The notes under the pieces were generated by a model, which saw nothing but the letters and a program-made list of their open reading frames with translations, was not told the origin of the DNA and did not search any database. From Colwellia chukchiensis (GTDB lineage: Bacteria > Pseudomonadota > Gammaproteobacteria > Enterobacterales > Alteromonadaceae), in contig NZ_NBOC01000012.1 of assembly GCF_002104455.1 (NCBI RefSeq), forward strand, positions 1 through 64,000: DNA of 64,000 nucleotides. Reading direction: 5' to 3'. Below are positions 18,462 to 27,855 of the stretch, piece by piece (positions within the stretch are counted from its first letter, which is position 1; each line of letters starts with the position of its first letter). The position numbers were made by a program, and so were the translations under genes.

Positions 18462-19781
18462 GTGAAGAAAATATTAGTCGTTTTTTTCTTGTTGTTCCTC
18501 ACAAATATAAAAGTCAATGCCGCAACGTTTAAAGCAAGTGAGACTTTTACTCAGTTAAAGGCAGCGGTTGCAAACAACGATAGCGCGCTTGCATGGTAGC
18601 TGGCTACTCAGTTAGAAGCTGAATATTTAGGTGATGTTGACTTTGACTTTCTCTATGGTCTTGCCGCGTTAAAAGCTCAAGAGAATGAGCGCGCGGTTTA
18701 TGCCTTCGAGCGCGTCGTCGCTAATCGTCCTAATTGGCTGGATGGGCGCTACTATCTTGCCAGCGGTTACTATGTGATGAAAAACTATCATGGCGTAATT
18801 GAGCTTACAGAATCTTTAAGCCAATCAACAAATATCTCCTTGGCGCTAAAGCAAGCGGCATTAACTCTTAATCGACGAGCTCAAGAGGCACTTGCCAGGC
18901 AGTCGCTCTATGTCCAACATGCAATTGATGCCAGTTTAGGTTATGACTCCAATGTTAATGCAGGCACAAGTGAAGATAACATCTTTCTGCCCTTGTTAAA
19001 TCAAGACATCATATTATCTGATAATAGTAAGGAAACCAGCGATGGCTATTTAGGCCTTGGTTATAACTTGCTGGCAACTAAAGCCTTAACCCAATCATCT
19101 AAACTTACTTTTTCTGCTGCCAGTCGTCTGCATTTTTTTACAAGCAATTCGGAATATAATCGATTTTATTTAACAACCAATGTGCAATATAACAAAGATT
19201 TTGCTGGCTTTAGCAGTAGCATCGGCGTTAGGGCGGTACCTTTATGGTTAAATGATAGCTATTACCGTACGCAATATGGGGCGACCTTAGGTTTAAGAAA
19301 AGCACTTGATAAACAGTGGCTTGTTTCAAGTGAGATCTTTGTGGGTCAAACGAAAAACGATATAAATAAGTTGCTGAGTACCGATGATATTTCGTTACAA
19401 ATCGCTACTCAGTATTTGACGCAAAGCTGGCGGCATACGCTGTCGCTGAGGTTTGCCACAGAAGACAGTGAGTTTCTCGAGAGCCAACATAATAATAGAG
19501 AGACCCTAGTGATGAGTTATCTCGCTGACTTTGCTATCAATAGTCATTGGTTAGCAAGTGCCAATATCAGTTTTCAACAACAAGATTATCAAAATAACCA
19601 TCCGTTTTTCTTTGAAAAACGTGCCGATGATATGTGGTTAATTGGTGGTTCAATTCAATACCAAGACCAAGGTAAGTGGTCTTACCGGCTGGGCGTTACC
19701 ATGCAAGACAAAGACAGTAATTTAACGCTCTTTTCCTATCAGCGTGTTGACATTCAATTGTCTGCACGGATGAGTTTTTAG
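18462..19781 (+). pseudogene. TPR/beta-barrel outer-membrane protein gene with an in-frame amber codon
   Basis: From the GTG at 18462 the frame encodes a signal peptide (KKILVVFFLLFLTNIKVNA), then 45 codons in an amber TAG (18597-18599, context SALAW-stop-LATQL), then about 390 codons to 19781. The continuation looks like TPR helices (YGLAALKAQENERAVYAFE, YYLASGYYVMKNYHGV) and an outer-membrane beta-barrel beginning with LGYDSNVNAGTS, a pattern seen in Slam/DUF560-like barrels, and ending in the aromatic ARMSF. Translation could restart at 18774 but would lack the export signal. It may be a decayed gene, a recent point mutation, a read-through case or a sequencing error. It is the first gene of a six-gene unit. 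Confidence 0.75.
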
Positions 19782-19790
19782 GAGTACAAG

Positions 19791-20990
19791 ATGAATAATT
19801 TTACGGTTTCAAAACGTAACTTAATTAGCCGAATCCTCACTTATACAGGGCTCTTTTTTGCTACCTTAAGTATGCAGTTTAACGCTTTTGCCAATGACGT
19901 TGCAGGTAAAACCATTTTAGCTAAAGGTCAAGTATTAGCCATCGATGAAGACAGCAAGAAAACCCGTCAGTTAAAACGGCGCTCGGAAATTTTTAGTGTT
20001 GATAACATCTCTACCGGGAATAAAAGTAAAGCGCAATTTAGCATGTCCGATGGAGGTTTGATTACTCTAAAAGAAAATACCGAAATTCTGATTAGTAATT
20101 ACCAGTTTAATCCAGATGCAGGAGAAGCGTCGGCAACACTTGAAGTGGTAAGCGGTGGTTTGCGTTCTATCAGTGGTTTAATCAAAAAGAGTGGTGGTGA
20201 TTATCAAGTAAAAACTCCTGTTGGGAGTATTGGTATACGCGGTACTCACTTTGCGGTAGAGGTAGTTGGGGATGATGTTTTCTTTGCCGTTTATAGTGGC
20301 AATATTGATGTGCAATTAAATGATCAAAGTACATTGTCACTCGGCGGAGCAGAAGACTTTAATTTTGCTGCAGTAAATGCTGAAGGGGAAATTACTCGCA
20401 TGACGCAGGCACCGGCGAATATTTCTTTAGGTTACTCAGCAGCATCAGACAATGAAGACGAAGCAAATAGTGAAGAAGGTAATGCTGAGGGTGACGCTTT
20501 AGCGCAAGAGTCAAGTACCAGCCCCTTAAACTCGGTTGAAACTGAGCTTGATGCCGTTGCCGATAATAGTGTTTATACCGAGTCTGAATGGCAAGGCATG
20601 ACGGGCACTGCAATTGAGGAGTTATTAGCGCAACGTACGGGGACACTTGATTATAGCGATGTCATTCAAAGTAGTGTTGTTTCTAGCGTTGGGCAAGTGA
20701 GTGACTTTGCTATTAGCATGACCATTGATTTTGATAATGCTTCAGTACCAGGCGGCACATTGAGCTTTTCAGACAGTGAAGGTGAGTGGTTTGCTGCGTA
20801 TTCAGGGTTGATAAATATGGATCAACTAGATTTGGGAATCAACTTTGCCTCTCATGGCAATAATAGAGCAGACGGCATTATATTTGCCAGTTTTGCTAAC
20901 GGCTTAGATGAAATTATCGGTGGCTTTAACTTGCATGAAATTAATAACCCACCAGTGAATGCTGGTGGCTCGTTTAAAATACAGCCATAG
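19791..20990 (+). CDS. Secreted FecR-domain protein
   Basis: A 399-residue exported protein. The signal peptide is cleaved probably after AFA at residue 34. The FecR-type domain lies at about 60-200, with LKENTEILISNYQF and the signature VKTPVGSIGIRGTHFAVEV. An acidic linker (about 210-250) and a C-terminal domain of unknown type follow, ending VNAGGSFKIQP. Unlike classic FecR anti-sigma regulators it has no cytoplasmic segment or partner sigma gene nearby, so it more likely acts as a periplasmic or surface ligand-binding protein. AGGAG overlaps the stop of the preceding gene. Confidence 0.82.
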   Translation: MNNFTVSKRNLISRILTYTGLFFATLSMQFNAFANDVAGKTILAKGQVLAIDEDSKKTRQLKRRSEIFSVDNISTGNKSKAQFSMSDGGLITLKENTEILISNYQFNPDAGEASATLEVVSGGLRSISGLIKKSGGDYQVKTPVGSIGIRGTHFAVEVVGDDVFFAVYSGNIDVQLNDQSTLSLGGAEDFNFAAVNAEGEITRMTQAPANISLGYSAASDNEDEANSEEGNAEGDALAQESSTSPLNSVETELDAVADNSVYTESEWQGMTGTAIEELLAQRTGTLDYSDVIQSSVVSSVGQVSDFAISMTIDFDNASVPGGTLSFSDSEGEWFAAYSGLINMDQLDLGINFASHGNNRADGIIFASFANGLDEIIGGFNLHEINNPPVNAGGSFKIQP

Positions 20991-21007
20991 ACTCAGGAGG
21001 AATATAT

Positions 21008-24000
21008 ATGTTTAGTAGTAGGTATTTATTCATTATTGCTTCCTTGAGCTTAGCTGCCTGTGGTGGTGGCGAAAGTCAAACGACAAGCGAGAAAACCTCA
21101 GAGCAAGTTGCACCGACCGTACCTGAGGCAATAATTACGGTTGATTTATCAGGGAATGCAGGGGCTACACTTTCATCAGTAAAGCAGGTTAACGGTACAG
21201 AAAGCACCAATAATGCAGAAATCAATAATACGTTTTCTAATGCAACTGGAACCTTAAGGCGTGCTAGTTCAAGCCTTAACGTGCAAGGTAATTTGACACT
21301 AGGTGTCAGTGCATCAGATGAAGATGTATTGAGAAAAGTGTCACTTTATCTTCCGAATGTAAAGCGCACCTTCGAATTGTGTGCTTTAGATTGCACTGCT
21401 GACTTTCAAGCAACAGTGACCGGGTTTAACCCGCAACTAGCTAATGAAAGTGCAGGAGCGTTAAGAGTCGAACTTATCGTAGAGGACAGCTTAGGTAATC
21501 GTGCTCTTGTAGATGCATTAAATGTAAATTGGCAGCCAATTCAAGTGTCAGCCATTAATGCCACGCGAGAAAGCGGGACTTTGTCGGTATCATGGTCGGG
21601 CAATGCAAGTTTGGAGCGCTATAACGTCTATGCGGCAACAGAGCAGGGGATCACAAACTTAAATGCCTTAGAGCTTGAAAATGGGGTACAACGACTGGCC
21701 ATTAATGGTAACTCAGCGACATTTACAGATGCTGAGCCTAGCAAAGATTATCACCTACTGATTACGGGGATTGATGGCGGCGGTGAAAGCGGAAGTTCAC
21801 CGGCTATAATTATTCCGCGAATAGTAGGGCAAGTTAATGTGCCTCCCGTGGCTAATAATGATAGTTTTCAAGTCAATGAAGATGAAAGTATAACGGTCAA
21901 TGTACTGGAGAATGACTTTGACCCTGATGGTCAATCCATTCAACTAGACAGTATATTATTGCAGCCGCTTAATGGCACTTTAACTGTGAGTGAAAACGGC
22001 AACCTTACTTATCAGCCAAGGGCAAACTTTAATGGTAGCGATAGTGTAAGTTATCAGATTATAGATAACGAAGGCGCACGGGCTCAAGCCACAGTTTTTT
22101 TTGAAGTTTTGGCGGTTAATGATAACCCTGTAGCAATAAATGATACTTATGGTGTCGACCCAACTGGTCAAATAACCGCGGATACTACCAACTTACTGAG
22201 CAATGACTCTGATGTTGATGGTGATACCCTGCGTATTAACCCAATACCTGTTGTTGAACCAAGTAAAGGTAGTGTGATCATTAATGTTGATGGTAGCTTC
22301 TCATATCAATCAACTGGTATCTTGATGGCCAGTGATGAGTTTGTTTACCAAGTAGAAGATGGTTTTGGTGGCTCAGCAAATGCGACAGTGACAATACTAC
22401 CTAGTGGCGATATATTACCGCCAGTAGCGCGTAATGATGTTTACCAAATCGACGAAGATAAAACCTTAGTTATTGATAATGTAAACTTAGGTCTTTTAGG
22501 TAATGATAGCGACCCAAATAATTTAGCGATTACGCTACAAGAAAGCTTACTTTCCCAACCTCAGCATGGGCAATTAAATTTAGCTTTAGATGGTACTTTC
22601 ACTTATATACCCAATAGTAATTTCGTTGGTGTCGAGCAATTTCAATACCAAATAAAGAATGAAGCAGAGCTTTTGTCAGAAGCCTTTGTCACTATAACCG
22701 TTAACTCTATAGCTGATATCCCTATTGCGCTTGATGATAATTATCAAGGATTTGAGGATACAAAGTTAGTAATCGATGCATTATCTGGACTTTTAGTTAA
22801 TGATGTCGATTTTGATAACTCTAGGCTAACAGTTAATACCACGCCAATAAACGCGCCACAAAAAGGTACATTAACATTGGCGCAAGATGGTAGTTTTGAG
22901 TATATGCCCAATGCAGACTTTAACGGAGTTGATAGTTTTACTTATCAAATCGTTAATGAGAGTCAATTAACTAATACGGCGAATGTTACTTTGACTATTC
23001 TACCAAGTAACGATGCGCCAACTGCCATCAATGATAGTGTTACCATCAATGAAGATAGCAGTATTATTTTTGATGTTTTAGCCAATGATAGTGATAAAGA
23101 TGGTGATAGCATTGCGTTGGTGTCAGTCGATAATAGCATAGCTAATGCCAGTGCAAGTATTGTGAATGACAAAGTGCAGGTCATTCCTGAGCCAAACTTC
23201 TTTGGCGAGATTAATGTAACTTATACAATTGCAGATAGTTTCAATGCAGTGAGTACAGGAAGGTTAACAGTCACAGTGCTAGCCGTAAACGATCTACCTT
23301 TAGCCATTAATGACAGCTTCAGCCTAACTGAAGACGGTGCGTTAAATATACTGGTTGGCGATGCGAACCAATTGTTAAGCAATGACAGTGATGTTGATGG
23401 AGACAGCTTAACAGTCAATACCACGCCGGTTGTGAATGTCAGTAACGGTAGCTTAACTTTGGGCACCGATGGTTCATTTATCTACATACCCACAGCTAAC
23501 TTTAATGGCACGGATAGCTTTACTTATCAAGTCAGTGATGGTAATGGTGGCACAGATAGCGCGACCGTCAGTTTAACGATTAATGCATTAAACGATTTAC
23601 CGATCGCAGATGACGCTAGTTTCACGCTTAATGAAGATAGCAGCTTACCGGGAACTCTCGTCGCCAACGATGTCGACGGTGACACCTTAACCTTTAGTGT
23701 GGTCACCGGTAGTGATGTTAATAACGGCAGCTTAACGCTTAATAGTGATGGCTCGTTTACTTACAGTCCCGCGCTTAACTTTAATGGCCTTGATAGTTTT
23801 ACCTACCAAGTCAGTGATGGTAATGGCGGCACAGATACCGCAACTGTCAGTTTAACGATTAATGCATTAAACGACTTACCGATCGCAAATGACGCTAGTT
23901 TGACGCTTAATGAAGATAGCAGCTTACCGGGAACTCTCGTCGCCAACGATGTCGACGGTGACACCTTAACCTTTAGTGTGGTCACCGGTAGTGATGTTAG

Positions 24001-26989
24001 CAACGGCAGCTTAACGCTGAACAGCGATGGCTCTTTTACCTATACACCAACAGCTGACTTCTTTGGCGCTGATAGCTTTACTTACCAGGTTAATGACGGT
24101 AATGGTGGCACGGCTAATGCAATAGTCAACTTAACCATACAGGCGGTAAATGACGAGCCACTCGTTTCACCGCAAACCTTTAATGTTGACGAAGATAAAA
24201 CTGCTGGTGATGCGGTAGGCACTGTATTAGCAAGCGATAAAGAGGGCGATACACTCACCTTCTCATTAACCGCTGGCGATACTGGTTTATTTCAAATAGA
24301 TGCTAATACCGGCGCAATTACTGTCAAAGGCGTAACACCATTAGACTTTGAAACCACTGCCCAGCATAGTGTTACCGTAACCATAGACGATAATGGCAGC
24401 CCGACACCAGAGTCAGCTACGGCTGTTATTACCATTAATGTTAATGATGTGCTTGAGGGAAGTGCAGTATCTGAAGTGGCAGGTTTTGGTCGTGCTGTAT
24501 TGGGCTCACTAGAGCTTACCGGCAGCAAAACCCAAGCTAAGCTAAATAACGCAGTTACCGTTGCGAGCAAAGTATATTTTATTGGTAGTGTCGATAATGT
24601 TGATAAAGATGTTTCTGTTGTTGCCTACAATAATGACGGCTCGTTAGATACAAGTTTTGATGGCGATGGCAAGAAAGTCTTTGATTTTGGTGGTAATGAG
24701 TATGGCAAAGCAATTGCTGAAATCGCTGGAGACTTATTTCTTGTTTTTGATCGAGATTATGGCGCTTATACTGAAGCTTGCTTTTTAAAAATTGATGCTA
24801 CTGGTGCTATAGTGACAAGCTTTGCTGATAATGGCTTGCGCTGCACAAATGAGCAAAAAATCATCGCAATTAATGATGCTGTTTATATGGAACAGCCTAT
24901 CATTCAAGGAGTTAGTACGTTGCCTAGTGATAATCATCCCGCTATCGTTGCGGTTGGCAAAATACAAGATAATGGTAGTGATGATACCGATACATTGATT
25001 ATTCGCGTTGATGAAAATGGCAGTTTTAAAGATTTCACACCACTTGATGGCGGTGATTCTGAGCATATTAGGCGTGATGTCAGCGCTGCTAACCTAGATG
25101 ATGAAGCCACCACTTTATATAACCCGCATAATGTAGAGATTATGCTCGCTGGTAACGTTGAAAGAGGTAGTGAAAGCGATATATTCGCATGGATATTGAA
25201 TCCAAAAAACTCAGATCTCAATTATGATAACTTCAATACATCGCAACCATTAATAATTGATGTATCGGGTAATAATCTAGACGACAAAGTACACGCCATA
25301 GGTGGCGAAAACTTTGGGGGTGGCGGACACACTGCGCATATAGCGGGTTCTACGATAAACGGTGGAGAACAAGATGCCTTTATTATAGAGCTTGATAGTT
25401 TTGCCGCCTATGTGCCGAGTTTTGGCACTAACGGCATTGCCATTTATGATGTCGATGGCACTCCAGGTACAGGTACGAGTGAGTTTACCGGTTATGTTTA
25501 TGATTATGGTAACGACGACTTATATTTAACTGGTAATCTATTTGATGGTACTAATTCTCAACTTTTTTCGACTCGTATTTTTAAAGCCGATGGCAGCGTA
25601 GATAGTGCCAATTATGGCGTCAATGGTTATCAGGTGATCGACTATGCTGGAAACAATGCTTACGCCTTATCGATGAGTCAAGGAAGTGGTCAAGAAATGT
25701 GGGCAGCAGGCTATGTTGAGTCAGGCAGTGATACTAACATGATTATCAGCGCTTTTGATTCTAGCGGAGACGCCTACAACGGCAATGACTTTGTTAATGG
25801 TAAGAATACCTTAGCGCACTCCAGTGCGCCATCAGACGATACCGTAGCGCAGGTTATTCAAATTCAAGTAGGTGCGCAGAGCGGTAAGTTCTTGGTTACT
25901 TCAACCGCGAACGATGGTGTTAATAGCCATATTGTTTTGACCAGATTCACCAGTGCTGGATTACTTGATACTAGCTTTGATACTGACGGTCATAAGCAAT
26001 TAAAAATTGGCACCAGTGCAGAAGTCAAAGGGGTGTTCGAATTAGCTGATGGCAAGTTTATTGTTTATGGCACTGTCACTGAAGCGACTGTTAATAATGG
26101 TTTTATAGCCCGTATAGAGCAAAACGGTATTTTAGATTCAACCTTTGCCAACAGTGGCATTTATACCACTGCCGCATTGGGGGCGAACAATATTCATTTC
26201 AACCAAGTTAAAGCTGACAGTTTAGGCAACATTATTGCCGTGGGTAACTATGATATCGGGAGTAAAAGTGCCTTGGTATTACGTTTAACCGCAGCGGGTG
26301 CAATAGATACCTCATTTAATAGCTTAGGCTATGTGGTTGGCGCGAATACTGATGATTACTCTGCGCTTGAGATAGATGGCAGTGATAACATTTATGCTGG
26401 TGGTAACCGTAATACCGGCAGTCAAGATATGTTATTGATCAAGTATTTAACGACCGGTGCCGTAGACTCAACCTTTAATAGCAACGCGGGTGAACTGGTT
26501 GTTGATGTTGCCGGCGGTGATAATAACGTAGAGTTTATCGGCTTTGACAGTAGTAACAATTTGTACTTGGTGGGCAATGATTTAGTAACTTTATCTGATG
26601 ATAGAATAGCTGTTGTTAAAATATCGAGTACTGGTGTTTTAGATAATAGCTTTTCATCAGACGGTAAAGCCAGTTTAAGTATGGCGCCGATCACTGCTGA
26701 TTCAGGCATGACAAGTGCAGCGATTGATAGCAACGACAATATTGTGGTGGTGGGCTTTAGTGATGCTTTGGGGAGTCGCAGGCACATGATAGGGCGCATA
26801 ACCCCAACGGGTAATTTAGATAATGTCTTTGACTTTAATGGCTATGCAAGAATTGATACCTGTAGCAATACAGCCCAGTTAACGTCATTGATCTTACTTA
26901 ATAACAGCTCATTTATTGTTGCTGGACAATGTTACGTTAATGGCACAGAAAAGAAAAATATCGACGTTAGTCATTACCAACTTAATTAA
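21008..26989 (+). CDS. Giant cadherin-like/tandem-95 lipoprotein with delta-60 repeats
   Basis: A 1993-residue lipoprotein with lipobox LAAC (Cys18) followed by GGGES. After a fibronectin-like N-terminal part come about eight Ig/cadherin-like repeats with the motif NEDxS-N-VLxNDxDxDGD and FNGxDSFTYQV (about residues 275-1045), which usually bind calcium. One true cadherin-like repeat (VDEDKTAGDAVG to LDFETT, about 1055-1145) follows. The C-terminal 800 residues are delta-60-type repeats (LDTSFDGDGKK, VDSTFNSNAGE, LDNSFSSDGKA) expected to form beta-propellers. It is probably a cell-surface adhesin or ligand-binding protein anchored in the outer membrane. A clear ribosome site (AGGAGGA) precedes the ATG. 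Confidence 0.85.
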   Translation: MFSSRYLFIIASLSLAACGGGESQTTSEKTSEQVAPTVPEAIITVDLSGNAGATLSSVKQVNGTESTNNAEINNTFSNATGTLRRASSSLNVQGNLTLGVSASDEDVLRKVSLYLPNVKRTFELCALDCTADFQATVTGFNPQLANESAGALRVELIVEDSLGNRALVDALNVNWQPIQVSAINATRESGTLSVSWSGNASLERYNVYAATEQGITNLNALELENGVQRLAINGNSATFTDAEPSKDYHLLITGIDGGGESGSSPAIIIPRIVGQVNVPPVANNDSFQVNEDESITVNVLENDFDPDGQSIQLDSILLQPLNGTLTVSENGNLTYQPRANFNGSDSVSYQIIDNEGARAQATVFFEVLAVNDNPVAINDTYGVDPTGQITADTTNLLSNDSDVDGDTLRINPIPVVEPSKGSVIINVDGSFSYQSTGILMASDEFVYQVEDGFGGSANATVTILPSGDILPPVARNDVYQIDEDKTLVIDNVNLGLLGNDSDPNNLAITLQESLLSQPQHGQLNLALDGTFTYIPNSNFVGVEQFQYQIKNEAELLSEAFVTITVNSIADIPIALDDNYQGFEDTKLVIDALSGLLVNDVDFDNSRLTVNTTPINAPQKGTLTLAQDGSFEYMPNADFNGVDSFTYQIVNESQLTNTANVTLTILPSNDAPTAINDSVTINEDSSIIFDVLANDSDKDGDSIALVSVDNSIANASASIVNDKVQVIPEPNFFGEINVTYTIADSFNAVSTGRLTVTVLAVNDLPLAINDSFSLTEDGALNILVGDANQLLSNDSDVDGDSLTVNTTPVVNVSNGSLTLGTDGSFIYIPTANFNGTDSFTYQVSDGNGGTDSATVSLTINALNDLPIADDASFTLNEDSSLPGTLVANDVDGDTLTFSVVTGSDVNNGSLTLNSDGSFTYSPALNFNGLDSFTYQVSDGNGGTDTATVSLTINALNDLPIANDASLTLNEDSSLPGTLVANDVDGDTLTFSVVTGSDVSNGSLTLNSDGSFTYTPTADFFGADSFTYQVNDGNGGTANAIVNLTIQAVNDEPLVSPQTFNVDEDKTAGDAVGTVLASDKEGDTLTFSLTAGDTGLFQIDANTGAITVKGVTPLDFETTAQHSVTVTIDDNGSPTPESATAVITINVNDVLEGSAVSEVAGFGRAVLGSLELTGSKTQAKLNNAVTVASKVYFIGSVDNVDKDVSVVAYNNDGSLDTSFDGDGKKVFDFGGNEYGKAIAEIAGDLFLVFDRDYGAYTEACFLKIDATGAIVTSFADNGLRCTNEQKIIAINDAVYMEQPIIQGVSTLPSDNHPAIVAVGKIQDNGSDDTDTLIIRVDENGSFKDFTPLDGGDSEHIRRDVSAANLDDEATTLYNPHNVEIMLAGNVERGSESDIFAWILNPKNSDLNYDNFNTSQPLIIDVSGNNLDDKVHAIGGENFGGGGHTAHIAGSTINGGEQDAFIIELDSFAAYVPSFGTNGIAIYDVDGTPGTGTSEFTGYVYDYGNDDLYLTGNLFDGTNSQLFSTRIFKADGSVDSANYGVNGYQVIDYAGNNAYALSMSQGSGQEMWAAGYVESGSDTNMIISAFDSSGDAYNGNDFVNGKNTLAHSSAPSDDTVAQVIQIQVGAQSGKFLVTSTANDGVNSHIVLTRFTSAGLLDTSFDTDGHKQLKIGTSAEVKGVFELADGKFIVYGTVTEATVNNGFIARIEQNGILDSTFANSGIYTTAALGANNIHFNQVKADSLGNIIAVGNYDIGSKSALVLRLTAAGAIDTSFNSLGYVVGANTDDYSALEIDGSDNIYAGGNRNTGSQDMLLIKYLTTGAVDSTFNSNAGELVVDVAGGDNNVEFIGFDSSNNLYLVGNDLVTLSDDRIAVVKISSTGVLDNSFSSDGKASLSMAPITADSGMTSAAIDSNDNIVVVGFSDALGSRRHMIGRITPTGNLDNVFDFNGYARIDTCSNTAQLTSLILLNNSSFIVAGQCYVNGTEKKNIDVSHYQLN
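23601..24158 (+). repeat. Near-identical 279-bp (93-residue) tandem repeat
   Basis: Within the giant lipoprotein gene the stretch beginning CGATCGCAGATGACGCTAG at 23601 recurs at 23880 with very few changes over most of 279 bases. The upstream unit (23322-23600) is clearly more diverged. This points to a recent duplication of one Ig/cadherin-like domain. Confidence 0.85.
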
Positions 26990-27015
26990 GTTTTACAATA
27001 AAAATAAGAGACTTT

Positions 27016-27855
27016 ATGAGAGTAGAATTTTTCGGTGTTCGGGGCTCAACTCCAACACCGGGTAAACATACCCTATTATTTGGCGGCAATACTTCTTGTG
27101 TTTATATTTCCTTGGCAAGTGGCGAAGATGTTATTTTAGACTCAGGAACAGGTATCGTCGCTTTAGGAAATCGTTTAGCCGACGTTAATAGTGAGATCAA
27201 TATCTTATTAACGCATAATCATTGGGATCATATTCAAGGTTTTCCATTTTTTCGCCCCATTTACCAACCTGATCGTAAAATTACGATTATACCTGGGGCA
27301 ATTGACGGAGCTGACAAAGACGCGATTTTAACGCAAATGTCAGGCTCTAATCACCCAATAAAATACCCACAATTACCGTCAAACATTTGTCTTTTGGCGG
27401 ATAAGTCTTTAGCCAATAGCTTTGAAATCCCCGGTTTTATAATCAACACCCAGCGCTTAAATCATCCCGATGGCGGCAGCGCATACTGTCTATTGGCGTC
27501 AGGTAAGAAAGTTGCTTATGTTACCGATAACGAATTAAGCTCGCCAAATCAGATGCATACCTCTTGGCAGCAATGGCTAGACTTTATTGCCGATGCCGAT
27601 ATGTTAATTCACGATGCTCAATATATTGACGCCGACTTGCCGGTAAAGTCAGGCTGGGGGCATAGTACCTTTTCAGAGGTGGCAAAATTAGCCTGTCAAG
27701 GCAAGGTGAAAAGCTTATATATTATTAGCCATGATCCGACTCGTAGCGATGATGAGTTATTAGCCATAGAGCAGCAACTGCAAACGCAATATCAAGGTCA
27801 GCTCAATATTTATTGCGCGCGCGAAGGCACAGTCGTGGACTTGGCCAAGTCATAG
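27016..27855 (+). CDS. Metallo-beta-lactamase-fold hydrolase
   Basis: A 279-residue cytoplasmic protein. It opens with VEFFGVRGSTPTPG and has the metal site THNHWDHIQG (HxHxDH, about residue 65), further metal ligands in RLNHPDGGS, VTDNE, DAQY and a late SHDPTRSDDE. This PhnP/RNase Z-like branch contains cyclic-phosphate phosphodiesterases and is often found beside signalling genes. Here the cyclase gene begins directly after its stop codon, so a role in hydrolysing the cyclase product is attractive but unproven. Confidence 0.8.
   Translation: MRVEFFGVRGSTPTPGKHTLLFGGNTSCVYISLASGEDVILDSGTGIVALGNRLADVNSEINILLTHNHWDHIQGFPFFRPIYQPDRKITIIPGAIDGADKDAILTQMSGSNHPIKYPQLPSNICLLADKSLANSFEIPGFIINTQRLNHPDGGSAYCLLASGKKVAYVTDNELSSPNQMHTSWQQWLDFIADADMLIHDAQYIDADLPVKSGWGHSTFSEVAKLACQGKVKSLYIISHDPTRSDDELLAIEQQLQTQYQGQLNIYCAREGTVVDLAKS

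Noticed and set aside
21980-26799. Many long minus-strand frames inside the giant lipoprotein gene
   Set aside because: They are by-products of the repetitive Asp/Asn/Ser/Thr-rich coding strand and have no independent signals.
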